DNA from: an uncultured Christensenella sp.
Lineage (GTDB): Bacteria > Bacillota > Clostridia > Christensenellales > Pumilibacteraceae
DNA length: 14,735 nucleotides
Direction of reading: 5' to 3'
Assembly: GCA_910585055.1 (NCBI GenBank)
Contig: CAJUBY010000044.1
Span: 1-14,735 of the forward strand
Below, one piece after another: positions 11,001 to 14,433 of the stretch; position 1 is the first letter of the stretch; each line of letters opens with the position of its first letter. Both the position numbers and the translations under genes were made by a program. A model generated the notes under the pieces. The model did no database searches and had not been told where the DNA came from. It saw nothing but the letters and a program-made list of their open reading frames with translations.

Positions 11001-11200
11001 TCATAGCCTTCGGCTTGCGTCACATCTAGCGATGTGTACGAATAAAACGGCGACGACGCAGGCGTTTCCGCATAAGCCGTTCCGCCGTTTACGATTGAAT
11101 TACCTGATAACGCAATTACGGCAGCCGTCAATAACGCTATTATTGCCGCTATGATTACGACCGATCTCTTTGCACCCGAAACTCCGTTTGATCTGTACAT
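1..11200 (-). CDS. Giant secreted MBG/YDG-type repeat protein, probable surface adhesin or fibre (C-terminus off window)
   Basis: One open frame runs from ATG at 11200 to the left edge with no stop: 3733 codons present, no C-terminus. The start is fixed by a strong Shine-Dalgarno (GGAGGT, 6 nt upstream) and by a Sec signal peptide directly after it. Residues 1-44 are the signal, about 45-700 an Ig-like beta-rich region, and about 700-3733 tandem beta-repeats. The repeats resemble the MBG/YDG families of large bacterial surface proteins: recurrent 'NY', 'AG-Y-V' strands, 'F-V/I-K' linkers and 'VYG(D)' starts. The protein is rich in Tyr, Asp, Thr and Val and very poor in Cys, as usual for extracellular beta-fibres. 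I see no catalytic motif. Such proteins are generally wall- or surface-attached adhesins or matrix components; that role is inference, and the missing C-terminus would show the anchor. It has its own promoter and leader, separate from the rsmI operon. I made the translation by eye and checked it at several points, including the left edge, where the same frame continues. Confidence 0.9.
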   Translation of the reverse strand, partial: MYRSNGVSGAKRSVVIIAAIIALLTAAVIALSGNSIVNGGTAYAETPASSPFYSYTSLDVTQAEGYDIYKGVTTVKGVKNNITVTGKYTVGAETKERVLTHDEYIIKVTKGEDQIAMPENDPIVGADEDIQSVALVVESGKAVADLPLNIAAEVPAAPAGSLTVSLDGDLTDDHTASSVVKLLTVMSGDTELRSDLYTVELSPETLSVGSSATVTVKSIQDPSVEGSVTATVKAAALKGVDLRVAGDITLDGLFYKRNGKDVFTRLSSNKKVFENNLVITAVYENSVRVIEPAFNTYGQLDGVAPNVASRYNLSIDDRTEIAENESSRAVKITLSTIGAYPSDECSATLNINFAVVDITEIIVDKNKFNEILANSQYADRTPYTGLSVNAFASAITFVYNNGDTTQTMPEGTAFAGTLTPTADDIKQFIESGRQYYSKDITVTLTKSDKSVISSEPITVDNIKYESPTSIGSDIAGNLPEQVMHKAVDYGNMTVKLYYGEVDLGDGDMSEAVGSVDMPLSDFKDNGFIKPTITKGDTAPDGYVSYGTTRISVRFAYNDGKFNGQTKNIGTNFSRDQNLKKDPVAAPELDTSSIVFSENNCFKIFKDLSQLRYGAVNFGHDFGMGVQVFTQYGSSWNLSNDEEAVYDEATGRINFKAGGTYKIKVSLDSADVSLNEYTLTSGSSNIQVSTDGSYAEYTIVVEKGALSIGVSSAAAGNILYGDDIDLTVNGTIGGRPYILVNTEDGSGLQNGQLAVPYKLVFVKADNDTYMPDKYDYASYDLKSEPFYNSVTGKINAGEYHVYAVTKETTAYLASKSRVGAYVQIEILKKELSFSSVTSLEYAQKGYTADDFITGNDVFVSPDTADDVLLLTYTADGVCPPVTVVGGKYEFLHVGVYSVDIAVSEAYAVNYKLADGQPTTVDFEITQKELSFTYINGTGWKYGTKDPEPVLNYGLCDGFYATVSDDIAYYEYDGTATVGDPIDTAVKPFGVWNVGRYAAVYTVEYTTEDEKAYKDYTLPPLVIPFSVTQATVAKITVVNDDTAQGNWTADSASADWVGQYGKDITATLSGYKSDNTMPADGGKIVTVTVGGMRLDPNESENIPDVYLADAFDYGSDNGKLTLTQAGSYTVTITLDKNYLWDDGTNTDIVYYGKIYKKRVSDITLPPNAVYDGTVQTQTVKYSLTGETETGWYTDHLYPDVNVAEIVSVSGESVSGKDISLGASEIHNDIGGFDVIKAGEYSVKLALTDKNNYEWLIGGVHDTDDKTETFTVTRAVFKTVWYKEADGEMYLPFDDPTLYPSYEYDETAAEQSKPICAPYTDHEPDRVLLEITSVKYYSDAACNTEVSSVNAAQIYYAKVVEIGGDASDNYTLDGIDLKLISIKFEIVSPALAAPMLIADDDISGNSIQKTFKNGDYDFAEFISNYSEYTNSDGTVKRVVIEIDGEEKQTVKNVKFTGADVSAYTVTVRPAPNYEWKTAGDGAALSPDQIFTYTFTVSKLTVRLKWTGDLLNGGFEYGDGKDHTPAVDFADDFKPFCDGAVSLSLTLTDKDGSEELTLAQTANAGVYKAAARLVDGGNYTLDGVAENDLAREFTVKKAVLATPVANYTGLIYSGDVQTLEFGDWTANTNFGSKLTASVSGSNVINIPIGDLLFDNATGVLSYIHAGEYTVKFTLNESTRKNYCWTAGGQTVFGEGADADKEETFTVARKTLTAPALGDQRAIKLVSEQTLYKPQNIAADKPVKDGTKDVFYTVCYGIYDYNGGDPIWTDRELTVTTRGTVYYVKLTIDGISNAIAGGTFDPYDYLWVENVADKQGMSFVSPAPMNGVWGKVDGNGIDLYLSFVITKQQVGALFEFEGYTFGDNGYQNDADLRRYFDNTGLTFGKLFAVGNSEDPNNKLKLTYKPDTVNYGDGAQSILDLIIAADPVVTVTFYKGETLLGDGELVNGLPWAAGRYRAHVSVTFDTEGSDDSDYNEFGGDAEFTVGKLLASVEWSDTASAVYNGQEQTRAAKVIRLPKNTAESFIAEPKLVITKVKNVAYTDGKPAAQTVEITDIDDENFTIEGLVNNTAEFTLTPAVVSVTGRSYTQASDNAHVYGDAVPNVGFDITAGGFFEDKEYIVARILDGTDPIRPDSPVGNAYIVVPMLADIDGAGNYELDVTVGSFEIVKRRLTVEFGRLSSVYGSELIDLYAAAVHTSENGSGAGVISGDDIKDILEFKAVDANGNEIDKFSDITTETNKYTVSCRLRPGVSDYSFDQSSFGTFYYELTAADITINKVIGYSGTYDAKSHNLFDAAAVTVNPAVKPTWEFSEDGDVWTPYVIGADGVADAVVRNVNDAYNNKTYFVRVNAKNHKTVVFGNAEGENIGVHVRIVPKQANVSVNITIKYGDLDPTDISGTLYKGTVADLRAAEEGSIYTVGGLIEEDRTLFYGAGLFYGLENGTFGYGYGDKAYDVGKDVGEYPLIFDGADLGCANYDFVNVTGTLIVEKLPVTLSIKDFRAVYGQTDPEKPQITDVTAITQQRSMFADTLIAIPDGIETIVKNLMNPALDEHAEGVTTNTANRDGEWYDIEAEISDNYDFSGALGKYVISRAQNGFLLADYTLFKGAPSFVSTVTENAWIYGDRSETHAYGYDPDGRHELNSPQLIDHSGVMTVTVTRMPKQLLQMEVAAGNGEGALDVIKSLFDGVHKAAAENSFYAGDYRINYYMPETDNYDAFTYALYFKVGKKDLTVAPVSAEIVYGEDISERSLIGDTVGAVGTDYPYIVKGLVNNGGVPDAIDDIVSFGISSDYEAGYENGSAGIYGIKVKTVNGAPVEDYDVSYGGYKHVNYNVVFGSGELNVTPREIEIEIDDRVNYYKFINYKNGAYDVNEKFTDYTFALGSDIGFADGDGSVTVADGRKTGDNTSQLVFVMRSAAVTDVGGKLTTANVGRYAIYVTAGARYVSKHDATLFNYTVTVGGSFAGALDPDYQAIANAAGTHIIEKANLNITIDETPYKDAEFGEQYTGSNWDIYDGVKKYFKVETSLPLGVFTEEEAAALGELKYFVGNAKDHTLYGDGKDAPKDAGDYYVEYEIKDPNFEAQSANNSYKIKRKRITIGQVKLTSSVPGSISTEDGKPFFNGGSYTYTYAFNDVVAGEFVNLTYKEDNRLSAGKEGLGIDEDAFLICGKDIKDNVFSVRIQNSGIYNITVTLADRTGNGFSASNYSFDDRDAQSYTFDTFEILPERLIATTGSVSVQYGSEIGASDRCSELKVSYRSEHYEARTEQMMSDEKAMGQLVIPTEYTREMFYTKYAPASSVWGGTYDMTLIPGTVTAYNFTVVPSGNKVVSLAARQMTVKVSGYIDGTQGNKNAACVYTGQGETVNHNIHVTEALTKYRSDFLEIISGNEGFVHPDGSGWKDPLDGVVLKISINAKTVGKYPLAPSVKSGYPMYQLSFVNADELPITGDLENEDNIKLLPRWYIEKAELRVAVGKYDPNATYANLVTEFGAPYGTDAAYRANSTNSTFSIRYDGWVSGEGDSFGPAAGVSYNHAEITSCIISNGDGIYAPWMSVAGSSYTVKPVTDAVLYDNYVIVAVPGTMTVEPLPVTAVASPVVYSEIKDESGNIVSYNGGKSGAEHHVLLKFNSASDGIILPESGFAQFDYVATYSDSANKPTNSANANKQSGAPIIAGDYFATVTFKRNSEFGRYNYIFADGDTQDGTEKKFTHKVNKQLVQPRWKESGIFNSSTASQTNSVVNYVHDIMEF
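5083..9103 (-). repeat. Protein repeat block A: 'YDG...AG-Y-V...NY-W' type units (about residues 700-2040)
   Basis: Units here share a recognisable order: a strand ending in 'VYDG/YSG/YNG..QT' (about residues 1168, 1610 and 1997), then 'AGxYxVxxxL' and 'NYxW' (about residues 1135, 1251, 1471, 1678, with a variant near 1801), then 'xxFTVxKA' as linker into the next unit. Unit length is variable, about 80-120 residues, and the units are clearly divergent from one another. I see no long near-identical DNA repeats, so the homology is visible only at protein level. The pattern fits the MBG/YDG families found in large bacterial surface proteins; exact domain borders need a profile search. Confidence 0.7.
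9104..11068 (-). other. N-terminal Ig-like, beta-rich region of the giant protein (about residues 45-699)
   Basis: This part lacks the regular 'NY...VYG' periodicity of the rest. It contains segments with the feel of bacterial Ig-like domains: around residues 180-230 a stretch with 'LSVGSSATVTVKS' and 'GSVTATVKAA', and around 230-310 a stretch with 'DLRVAGDITLDG...NNLVITAVYENS', which resembles the Big_3-type pattern. Around residues 640-700 it moves into 'AGGTYKIKVSLDS' and 'YTIVVEKGALSI', which lead into the repeat array. Family assignment is by eye and only moderately secure. This would be the membrane-distal, possibly ligand-facing part if the C-terminus carries the anchor, which is an inference. 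Confidence 0.5.
11069..11200 (-). other. Sec signal peptide of the giant protein (residues 1-44)
   Basis: The N-terminus begins MYRSNGVSGAKRS, with two arginines and a lysine, followed by a hydrophobic core of about 18 residues rich in Val, Ile, Ala and Leu (VVIIAAIIALLTAAVIAL). A polar stretch then ends in the type I signal peptidase motif A-Y-A just before Glu45. This is a classic Gram-positive export signal. There is no lipobox Cys, so a lipoprotein is excluded. Cleavage after Ala44 is the natural prediction; retention as an uncleaved membrane anchor is less likely. Confidence 0.85.
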
Positions 11201-11206
11201 TTATCT

Positions 11207-11212
11207 ACCTCC
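11207..11212 (-). promoter_or_regulatory. Ribosome binding site of the giant gene
   Basis: On the minus strand GGAGGT lies 6 nt before the ATG at 11200 (GGAGGT-AGATAA-ATG). This is a near-ideal Shine-Dalgarno site and settles the start codon. Confidence 0.9.
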
Positions 11213-11270
11213 GTCCGCTTCGCATTTATATGCTCAAAACTGTATACATTAGAGTTTTTAAGCAGAAAAC

Positions 11271-11307
11271 GACGAAATCGCCGACATTTTAAAGCCGGTT
11301 TTTCGTC
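11271..11307 (-). promoter_or_regulatory. Second leader stem-loop, possible attenuator
   Basis: On the minus strand GACGAAA (11307-11301) pairs perfectly with TTTCGTC (11277-11271). Inside, after a small internal loop, CCGGC pairs with GTCGG (one G-U pair), closing an 8-nt A/T-rich loop. The stem is followed by GTTTTCTGC, a short T-rich stretch, so a weak conditional terminator is conceivable. The T-run is too short for a confident terminator call. Confidence 0.4.
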
Positions 11308-11328
11308 AATCATAAACACCGCTATGCC

Positions 11329-11384
11329 GTGCACACAGTCACAGCAAGCATATTCCCGAAGTTAAATGTGTATACTGTGTGTAC
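11329..11384 (-). promoter_or_regulatory. Stem-loop at the 5' end of the giant-gene leader
   Basis: On the minus strand GTACACACAGT (11384-11374) can pair with ACTGTGTGCAC (11339-11329): 11 positions with one mismatch, enclosing a 34-nt loop. It begins only a few nucleotides after the predicted transcription start, the usual place for a 5' stabilising hairpin or a regulatory fold. The large loop makes the fold plausible rather than certain. Confidence 0.4.
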
Positions 11385-11394
11385 AGCTACGATT

Positions 11395-11423
11395 ATTATA
11401 ATATGTATACAACTTGATGTCAA
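11395..11423 (-). promoter_or_regulatory. Perfect consensus vegetative promoter for the giant gene
   Basis: Minus strand: TTGACA (11423-11418), a 17-bp spacer (11417-11401), then TATAAT (11400-11395). Both hexamers and the spacing match the SigA/sigma-70 consensus exactly. The expected start of transcription is near 11388. The spacer contains the palindrome GTATAC and the -35 box is embedded in a TTGA-NN-TCAA palindrome, so a repressor or activator could act here. Without such control, expression should be high. Confidence 0.85.
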
Positions 11424-11461
11424 TAATATAAAGGATACTATTTTATAAAATTTGACATCAA
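11414..11461. promoter_or_regulatory. Paired TTGA-NN-TCAA palindromes, candidate operator
   Basis: TTGATGTCAA occurs at 11414-11423 and its exact reverse complement TTGACATCAA at 11452-11461, a perfect 10-bp inverted repeat separated by 28 bp of very A/T-rich DNA. Each copy is also a palindrome of the form TTGA-NN-TCAA. The promoter-proximal copy contains the whole -35 hexamer of the giant-gene promoter, so a protein bound there would compete with RNA polymerase. Alternatively, in transcripts reading through from rsmI the two arms could pair as a hairpin. Operator function is inferred. Confidence 0.4.
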
Positions 11462-11505
11462 ATCACAAATATCACGCTTTGATCATTTAAGAATGTTTTT
11501 ATATC

Positions 11506-12321
11506 TTATTTGCGGTCTTTATTTTTCATTTCCAATGCCACGCGGTATATTTCGTTTTTGGCAACACGACGGTCCGCCGCTGTTTTTTTAACGGCGTCCT
11601 TCAAGTTTTCTCCGCAGTTTAAATAATACTCTATATGACGCTCTGCCGTAAGACTGTTTAATGCGTTTGTCTTGCAGCCTTCGACGACTACTGCGAACTC
11701 GCCTTTTTCCGTAATATCCATATCGTCGCCGAGAATGCCGCGCGTAACAGTTTCGTACAGTTTTGTCATTTCGCGGCAAACCGCCACTTTGCGTGCGCCC
11801 AGCCTTTCGTACAAAAACGCCAGGTCCTTCTTTATATCGTGGACGGCGCTGTAAAATACCAATGTGCCCGGCGTGTTTACATACGGGTCGATATATCTTA
11901 CACGATCTATATTTTTTTCGGGCAGAAAGCCCAGAACGGTAAATGTGCGCGTATCCAATCCCGAAAGTACCAACGCATTGACAGCCGCGCAGGCGCCGCT
12001 GACTACGGTATATTCTATGCCGTTCTCTATGGCAGCCGTCGTCAATATATGCCCGGGATCGGAAACCGTAGGCATACCGGCGTCGGAAACCACCGCAACC
12101 GTTTTCCCCGATTTAAGCATGTCTATCAATCCGCTTGCCGAGCTTTTCTCGTTGAATTTATGGTAAGCGACGGTCCGCGTTGTGATCCCGTATTTATTTA
12201 GCAACACAGCGGTATGCCGCGTGTCTTCGGCGGCAATGACGTCCGCCGAGCGCAGCACGTCGAGAGCGCGCGCGGAAATTTCCTCTAGATTGCCTATCGG
12301 CGTCGCAACAAGGTACAGCAT
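11506..12321 (-). CDS. rsmI: 16S rRNA (cytidine-1402 2'-O) methyltransferase RsmI
   Basis: The 271-residue protein matches RsmI in length and motifs. RsmI is an SAM-dependent, tetrapyrrole-methylase-fold enzyme that methylates the ribose of C1402 in the ribosomal P site. Visible motifs are the N-terminal ATPIGNLEEIS (residues 6-16), AEDTRHT (31-37), VSDAGMPTVSDPG (78-90), FLPEK (132-136), REMTK (183-187) and GEFAVVVEG (207-215), with the usual short basic helical C-terminus (KNEIYRVAL). Two conserved spots are unusual: SGACAAVNALVLSG (108-121), where relatives usually have P-G, and FYSAVHD (156-162), where relatives often have FYEAPH. The ATG at 12321 shares one base with the stop of the upstream gene and has a strong Shine-Dalgarno. 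It is the last gene of the tilS operon. Confidence 0.95.
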   Translation of the reverse strand: MLYLVATPIGNLEEISARALDVLRSADVIAAEDTRHTAVLLNKYGITTRTVAYHKFNEKSSASGLIDMLKSGKTVAVVSDAGMPTVSDPGHILTTAAIENGIEYTVVSGACAAVNALVLSGLDTRTFTVLGFLPEKNIDRVRYIDPYVNTPGTLVFYSAVHDIKKDLAFLYERLGARKVAVCREMTKLYETVTRGILGDDMDITEKGEFAVVVEGCKTNALNSLTAERHIEYYLNCGENLKDAVKKTAADRRVAKNEIYRVALEMKNKDRK

Positions 12322-13001
12322 TACGCAAACTCCTTTACGTCCACTTTCATTCCCGGTCTGCCGCCGCGCACCGCACGGAGTAAAAACGTCTTCCCGTTGG
12401 CATTGACCGTCAATTCCTTAGGCATAAGTCCGTTTTCACGGCACAGACAAAGTATCTCATCCAATCGCGTCGCCGTGTGTATAACACAAAACGAACCTCC
12501 GACTTTAAGCAGCCGTTTTGCCGCGGTCACAATATCCTGCGCAATTACCGTAGTTTCGCTGTTGGCTTGCGGCGCTACGGCGCTCGGTCTGCTGTCCGCT
12601 TTGAAAAACGGCGGATTGCAAACAACAACGTCGTAATTCGACGGTTTAAATCCATTTATATCGCGCACGTCCGCATTGTAAAATGTAATGTTGTGCGATC
12701 CGTTCAAAACGCACGAACGAACGCTCATATCCCAAAGTGCTTTATCCAGTTCCGCGCCGTCCACCGTACACCCCGTCGCCGTTGCGAGCATTATTCCGAT
12801 AACGCCGCTGCCCGAACAAAGATCGTATACGAGGCTGTCCGCGTCCGTATAACGCGCCGCGAATTTAGCCAAAGCCACCGCGTCCGTTCCGAACCGATAT
12901 CCCGTTTCGCTTTGGATTATATAATATCCGTCGCCCAGCGGTTCCGCTTTTTCTCCCGGGCGAAGCATAACGCGATCGGAGTTTTTACCGCAGTCTACCA
13001 T
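12321..13001 (-). CDS. TrmN6-type tRNA1(Val) (adenine-37 N6) methyltransferase family protein
   Basis: This 226-residue protein is a class I SAM-dependent methyltransferase. It shows the family opening 'I-I-Q...G-Y-R-F-G-T-D-A-V-A-L-A' (residues 28-45), SAM-binding motif I DLCSGSGVIGI (60-70), an acidic residue in motif II (GAELD, 82-86) and the N6-adenine catalytic motif NPPFF (129-133). The combination matches the YfiC/TrmN6 group, which in Escherichia coli makes m6A37 in tRNA1(Val); in Gram-positive bacteria the exact tRNA target is less established, so I give no symbol. The ATG at 13001 overlaps the stop of tilS by 7 bp (ATGGTAG). Its own Shine-Dalgarno is weak, so translation is probably coupled to tilS. 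The gene ends TAATG with rsmI. Confidence 0.88.
   Translation of the reverse strand: MVDCGKNSDRVMLRPGEKAEPLGDGYYIIQSETGYRFGTDAVALAKFAARYTDADSLVYDLCSGSGVIGIMLATATGCTVDGAELDKALWDMSVRSCVLNGSHNITFYNADVRDINGFKPSNYDVVVCNPPFFKADSRPSAVAPQANSETTVIAQDIVTAAKRLLKVGGSFCVIHTATRLDEILCLCRENGLMPKELTVNANGKTFLLRAVRGGRPGMKVDVKEFA
12330..12336 (-). promoter_or_regulatory. Ribosome binding site of rsmI
   Basis: AAAGGAG on the minus strand, 8 nt before the rsmI ATG and inside the last codons of the upstream methyltransferase gene. It supports the start at 12321 despite the 1-bp gene overlap. Confidence 0.8.
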
Positions 13002-14308
13002 CGCAAAACTACTGCCGCCCTGTTTACGGTTTTTTCGGTCTGCCTGACCTCGTCCGATATCTGCATGCCGACGACTACAAGCACCTCGCTGCCGCGGCAG
13101 ATCAGCGGAATTCTGCCGCGAAGTCGTTTGGGTATTTTACTGTCGATAAAATACTGTTTCAGTTTTTTGCTTTTTCCGCCGAACGGAGTAAATATATCCC
13201 CGTCCTTTCGAAACCGCAGCACCGCGCCGTCGAGCTTATCGAGATCGACCGCGCCGCCGCGTATCTCTCGCGGCGAAACATCGGACGGAAAAATATCCAC
13301 CGCCAATCCGTCGATAAAGTTTGCACCCGGTTTTACCGGATATTCGGAATCGCATGCCGGTCTTTGCAGATACAGCGCGACGCCGCAGTACTCGCGCGCC
13401 GCTATTATCCCGTTGGAAAGCTCCGCCGTCGCACCTGTGCGCATATGCGCAAGTGTGACGACACGCTCTATCTGTTCGCGTGTGACGTCCGCAGTCGAAA
13501 AAAAGCCGAGCGCACGTCTTACATACCTAGCCGCAAGCGGACTGTCGAATGCCTTGCTGTTTAAAACGACCGCACCGTCCGAACTTGTCAACAACGAAGT
13601 ATCGAGCGATCCGTCCAAATACTCGCATGTTACAGAACATTCGGCGGCAAGTCCGTTTATTGCCCGTTCCGCACCGCGGTATCGCTGTTCTATCAACGGC
13701 ATAACACGCAGCCTTATAAAATTTCTGTCGGCGTCGTCTAAGAGATTTGTTTCGTCAGTTACATATTGTATATCGTTTTCCGCGGCGTACGCGTCGAGCT
13801 CGCACGGGTACAGCGACAGCAGCGGACGAAGTATATAGCCGCCCGTTACGCCGTCGCGCATTCCGCGAAGTCCGTCCAAGCCCGATCCGCGAAATATGTG
13901 CATAAGCACGGTTTCGGCATTGTCGGCGGCATGGTGCGCAGTCAATACGAGATCGCACGACCCGTTTTTGACAAGCTCCGAAAACGCGGCGTACCGTAAT
14001 TCCCTTGCGGACTGTTCCACCGTCATGCCAGTTTTACGGCATTCAGCCTTTACGTCGACTCTGAATGCGCGAAAATCGACGCCGTGCGCCTTACAGAATC
14101 CGCGCACGAAATTTTCGTCGTCGTCGGCGTTTTTACGCAGACAATGATTTATGTGTACCGCGGTTATATTCGATCTGTCGATACAGCCGCAGTTTAGCAC
14201 GGAATGCAAAAGACACATAGAGTCCCGTCCGCCGGAAACTCCGATCGCAAGTTTTTTTCCGCTGTATCCGGATAAATAACGCGCTACTGTTTTTTGAACG
14301 TCTGCCAC
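12995..14308 (-). CDS. tilS: tRNA(Ile)-lysidine synthase TilS
   Basis: TilS is an essential cytosolic enzyme that uses ATP and lysine to convert C34 of the CAU-anticodon tRNA(Ile) to lysidine, giving AUA decoding. With GTG at 14308 the protein has 437 residues. Visible are the PP-loop ATP-binding motif SGGRDS (25-30), HINHCLR (52-58), TAHHAADNAET (123-133) and the tRNA-contacting stretch DETN...RNFIR (185-199). The C-terminal domain is present with KLKQYFIDSKIPKRLRGRIP near the end. The frame is open upstream to a TTG at 14371, with an ATG at 14359. Those starts lie upstream of a perfect promoter whose -10 ends 6 nt before this GTG, they lack Shine-Dalgarno sites, and they would add 17-21 residues. 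The GTG start leaves 24 residues before SGG, as in Bacillus subtilis TilS, so I prefer it. First gene of the operon. Confidence 0.92.
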   Translation of the reverse strand: MADVQKTVARYLSGYSGKKLAIGVSGGRDSMCLLHSVLNCGCIDRSNITAVHINHCLRKNADDDENFVRGFCKAHGVDFRAFRVDVKAECRKTGMTVEQSARELRYAAFSELVKNGSCDLVLTAHHAADNAETVLMHIFRGSGLDGLRGMRDGVTGGYILRPLLSLYPCELDAYAAENDIQYVTDETNLLDDADRNFIRLRVMPLIEQRYRGAERAINGLAAECSVTCEYLDGSLDTSLLTSSDGAVVLNSKAFDSPLAARYVRRALGFFSTADVTREQIERVVTLAHMRTGATAELSNGIIAAREYCGVALYLQRPACDSEYPVKPGANFIDGLAVDIFPSDVSPREIRGGAVDLDKLDGAVLRFRKDGDIFTPFGGKSKKLKQYFIDSKIPKRLRGRIPLICRGSEVLVVVGMQISDEVRQTEKTVNRAAVVLRW

Positions 14309-14314
14309 AGAAAA

Positions 14315-14343
14315 ATTATACACCTTACCTTTTACAATGTCAA
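14315..14343 (-). promoter_or_regulatory. Perfect consensus vegetative promoter for the tilS-trmN6-rsmI operon
   Basis: Minus strand: TTGACA (14343-14338), a 17-bp spacer (14337-14321), TATAAT (14320-14315). Both hexamers and spacing match the SigA consensus exactly. The TilS GTG codon at 14308 begins 6 nt after the -10 box, the expected position of +1. The promoter lies downstream of the rpoC terminator, so the operon is uncoupled from rpoBC transcription. Confidence 0.85.
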
Positions 14344-14386
14344 CATCGGATACCTGCATATGAATATACAATTGCGCAGCCTGTTA

Positions 14387-14425
14387 GAAACAAACTAAAA
14401 CGCCTGCTTTACACAAGCAAGCGTT
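14387..14425 (-). terminator. Intrinsic terminator after rpoC
   Basis: On the minus strand AACGCTTGCTT (14425-14415) pairs with AAGCAGGCGTT (14409-14399) over 11 positions with one G-U pair, closing a 5-nt loop and followed by TTTTAGTTTGTTTC. It starts 9 bp past the rpoC stop. The plus strand also has a T-rich run (GTTTTATT) after the stem, so the element could act in both directions, although no plus-strand gene is evident. Confidence 0.88.
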
Positions 14426-14433
14426 TTATTCTG

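Larger units (their letters stand above)
11201..11388 (-). promoter_or_regulatory. Long structured 5' leader of the giant gene
   Basis: If transcription starts about 7 nt after the -10 box (near 11388), the mRNA has a leader of about 188 nt before the giant start codon. It holds two possible stem-loops (listed separately) and then a single-stranded A/T-rich part leading to the Shine-Dalgarno site. I looked for cyclic-di-GMP riboswitch cores (types I and II), which often control clostridial surface proteins, and did not recognise one; no other known riboswitch class is evident. Small reading frames in the leader lack convincing ribosome sites. A regulatory role is inferred from length and structure only. 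Confidence 0.5.

Noticed and set aside
11156..11313. Small minus-strand frame (about 52 codons, ATG at 11313) in the leader, running into the start of the giant gene.
   Set aside because: No convincing Shine-Dalgarno, it runs through the second stem-loop, and its basic product resembles nothing known. A 9-codon frame at about 11353 is equally unsupported.
11201..11388. Cyclic-di-GMP riboswitch in the giant-gene leader.
   Set aside because: Such switches often precede clostridial surface proteins, but I could not find the conserved core of type I or type II.
11437..11463. Possible intrinsic terminator after rsmI (ATTTGATGTCAAAT followed by TTTTATAAAA, minus strand).
   Set aside because: The stem is short and A/T-only in its core, too weak for a confident terminator. 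I prefer to read this palindrome as part of the paired TTGA-NN-TCAA sites.
12477..13838. Plus-strand frame of 453 codons opposite tilS and the trmN6-like gene.
   Set aside because: The minus strand carries two unmistakable enzymes here. The plus product has no recognisable motif and no ribosome binding site.
14309..14371. Upstream extension of tilS to TTG 14371 or ATG 14359.
   Set aside because: It would place the perfect promoter inside the coding region, has no Shine-Dalgarno, and gives an N-terminus longer than usual for the family.
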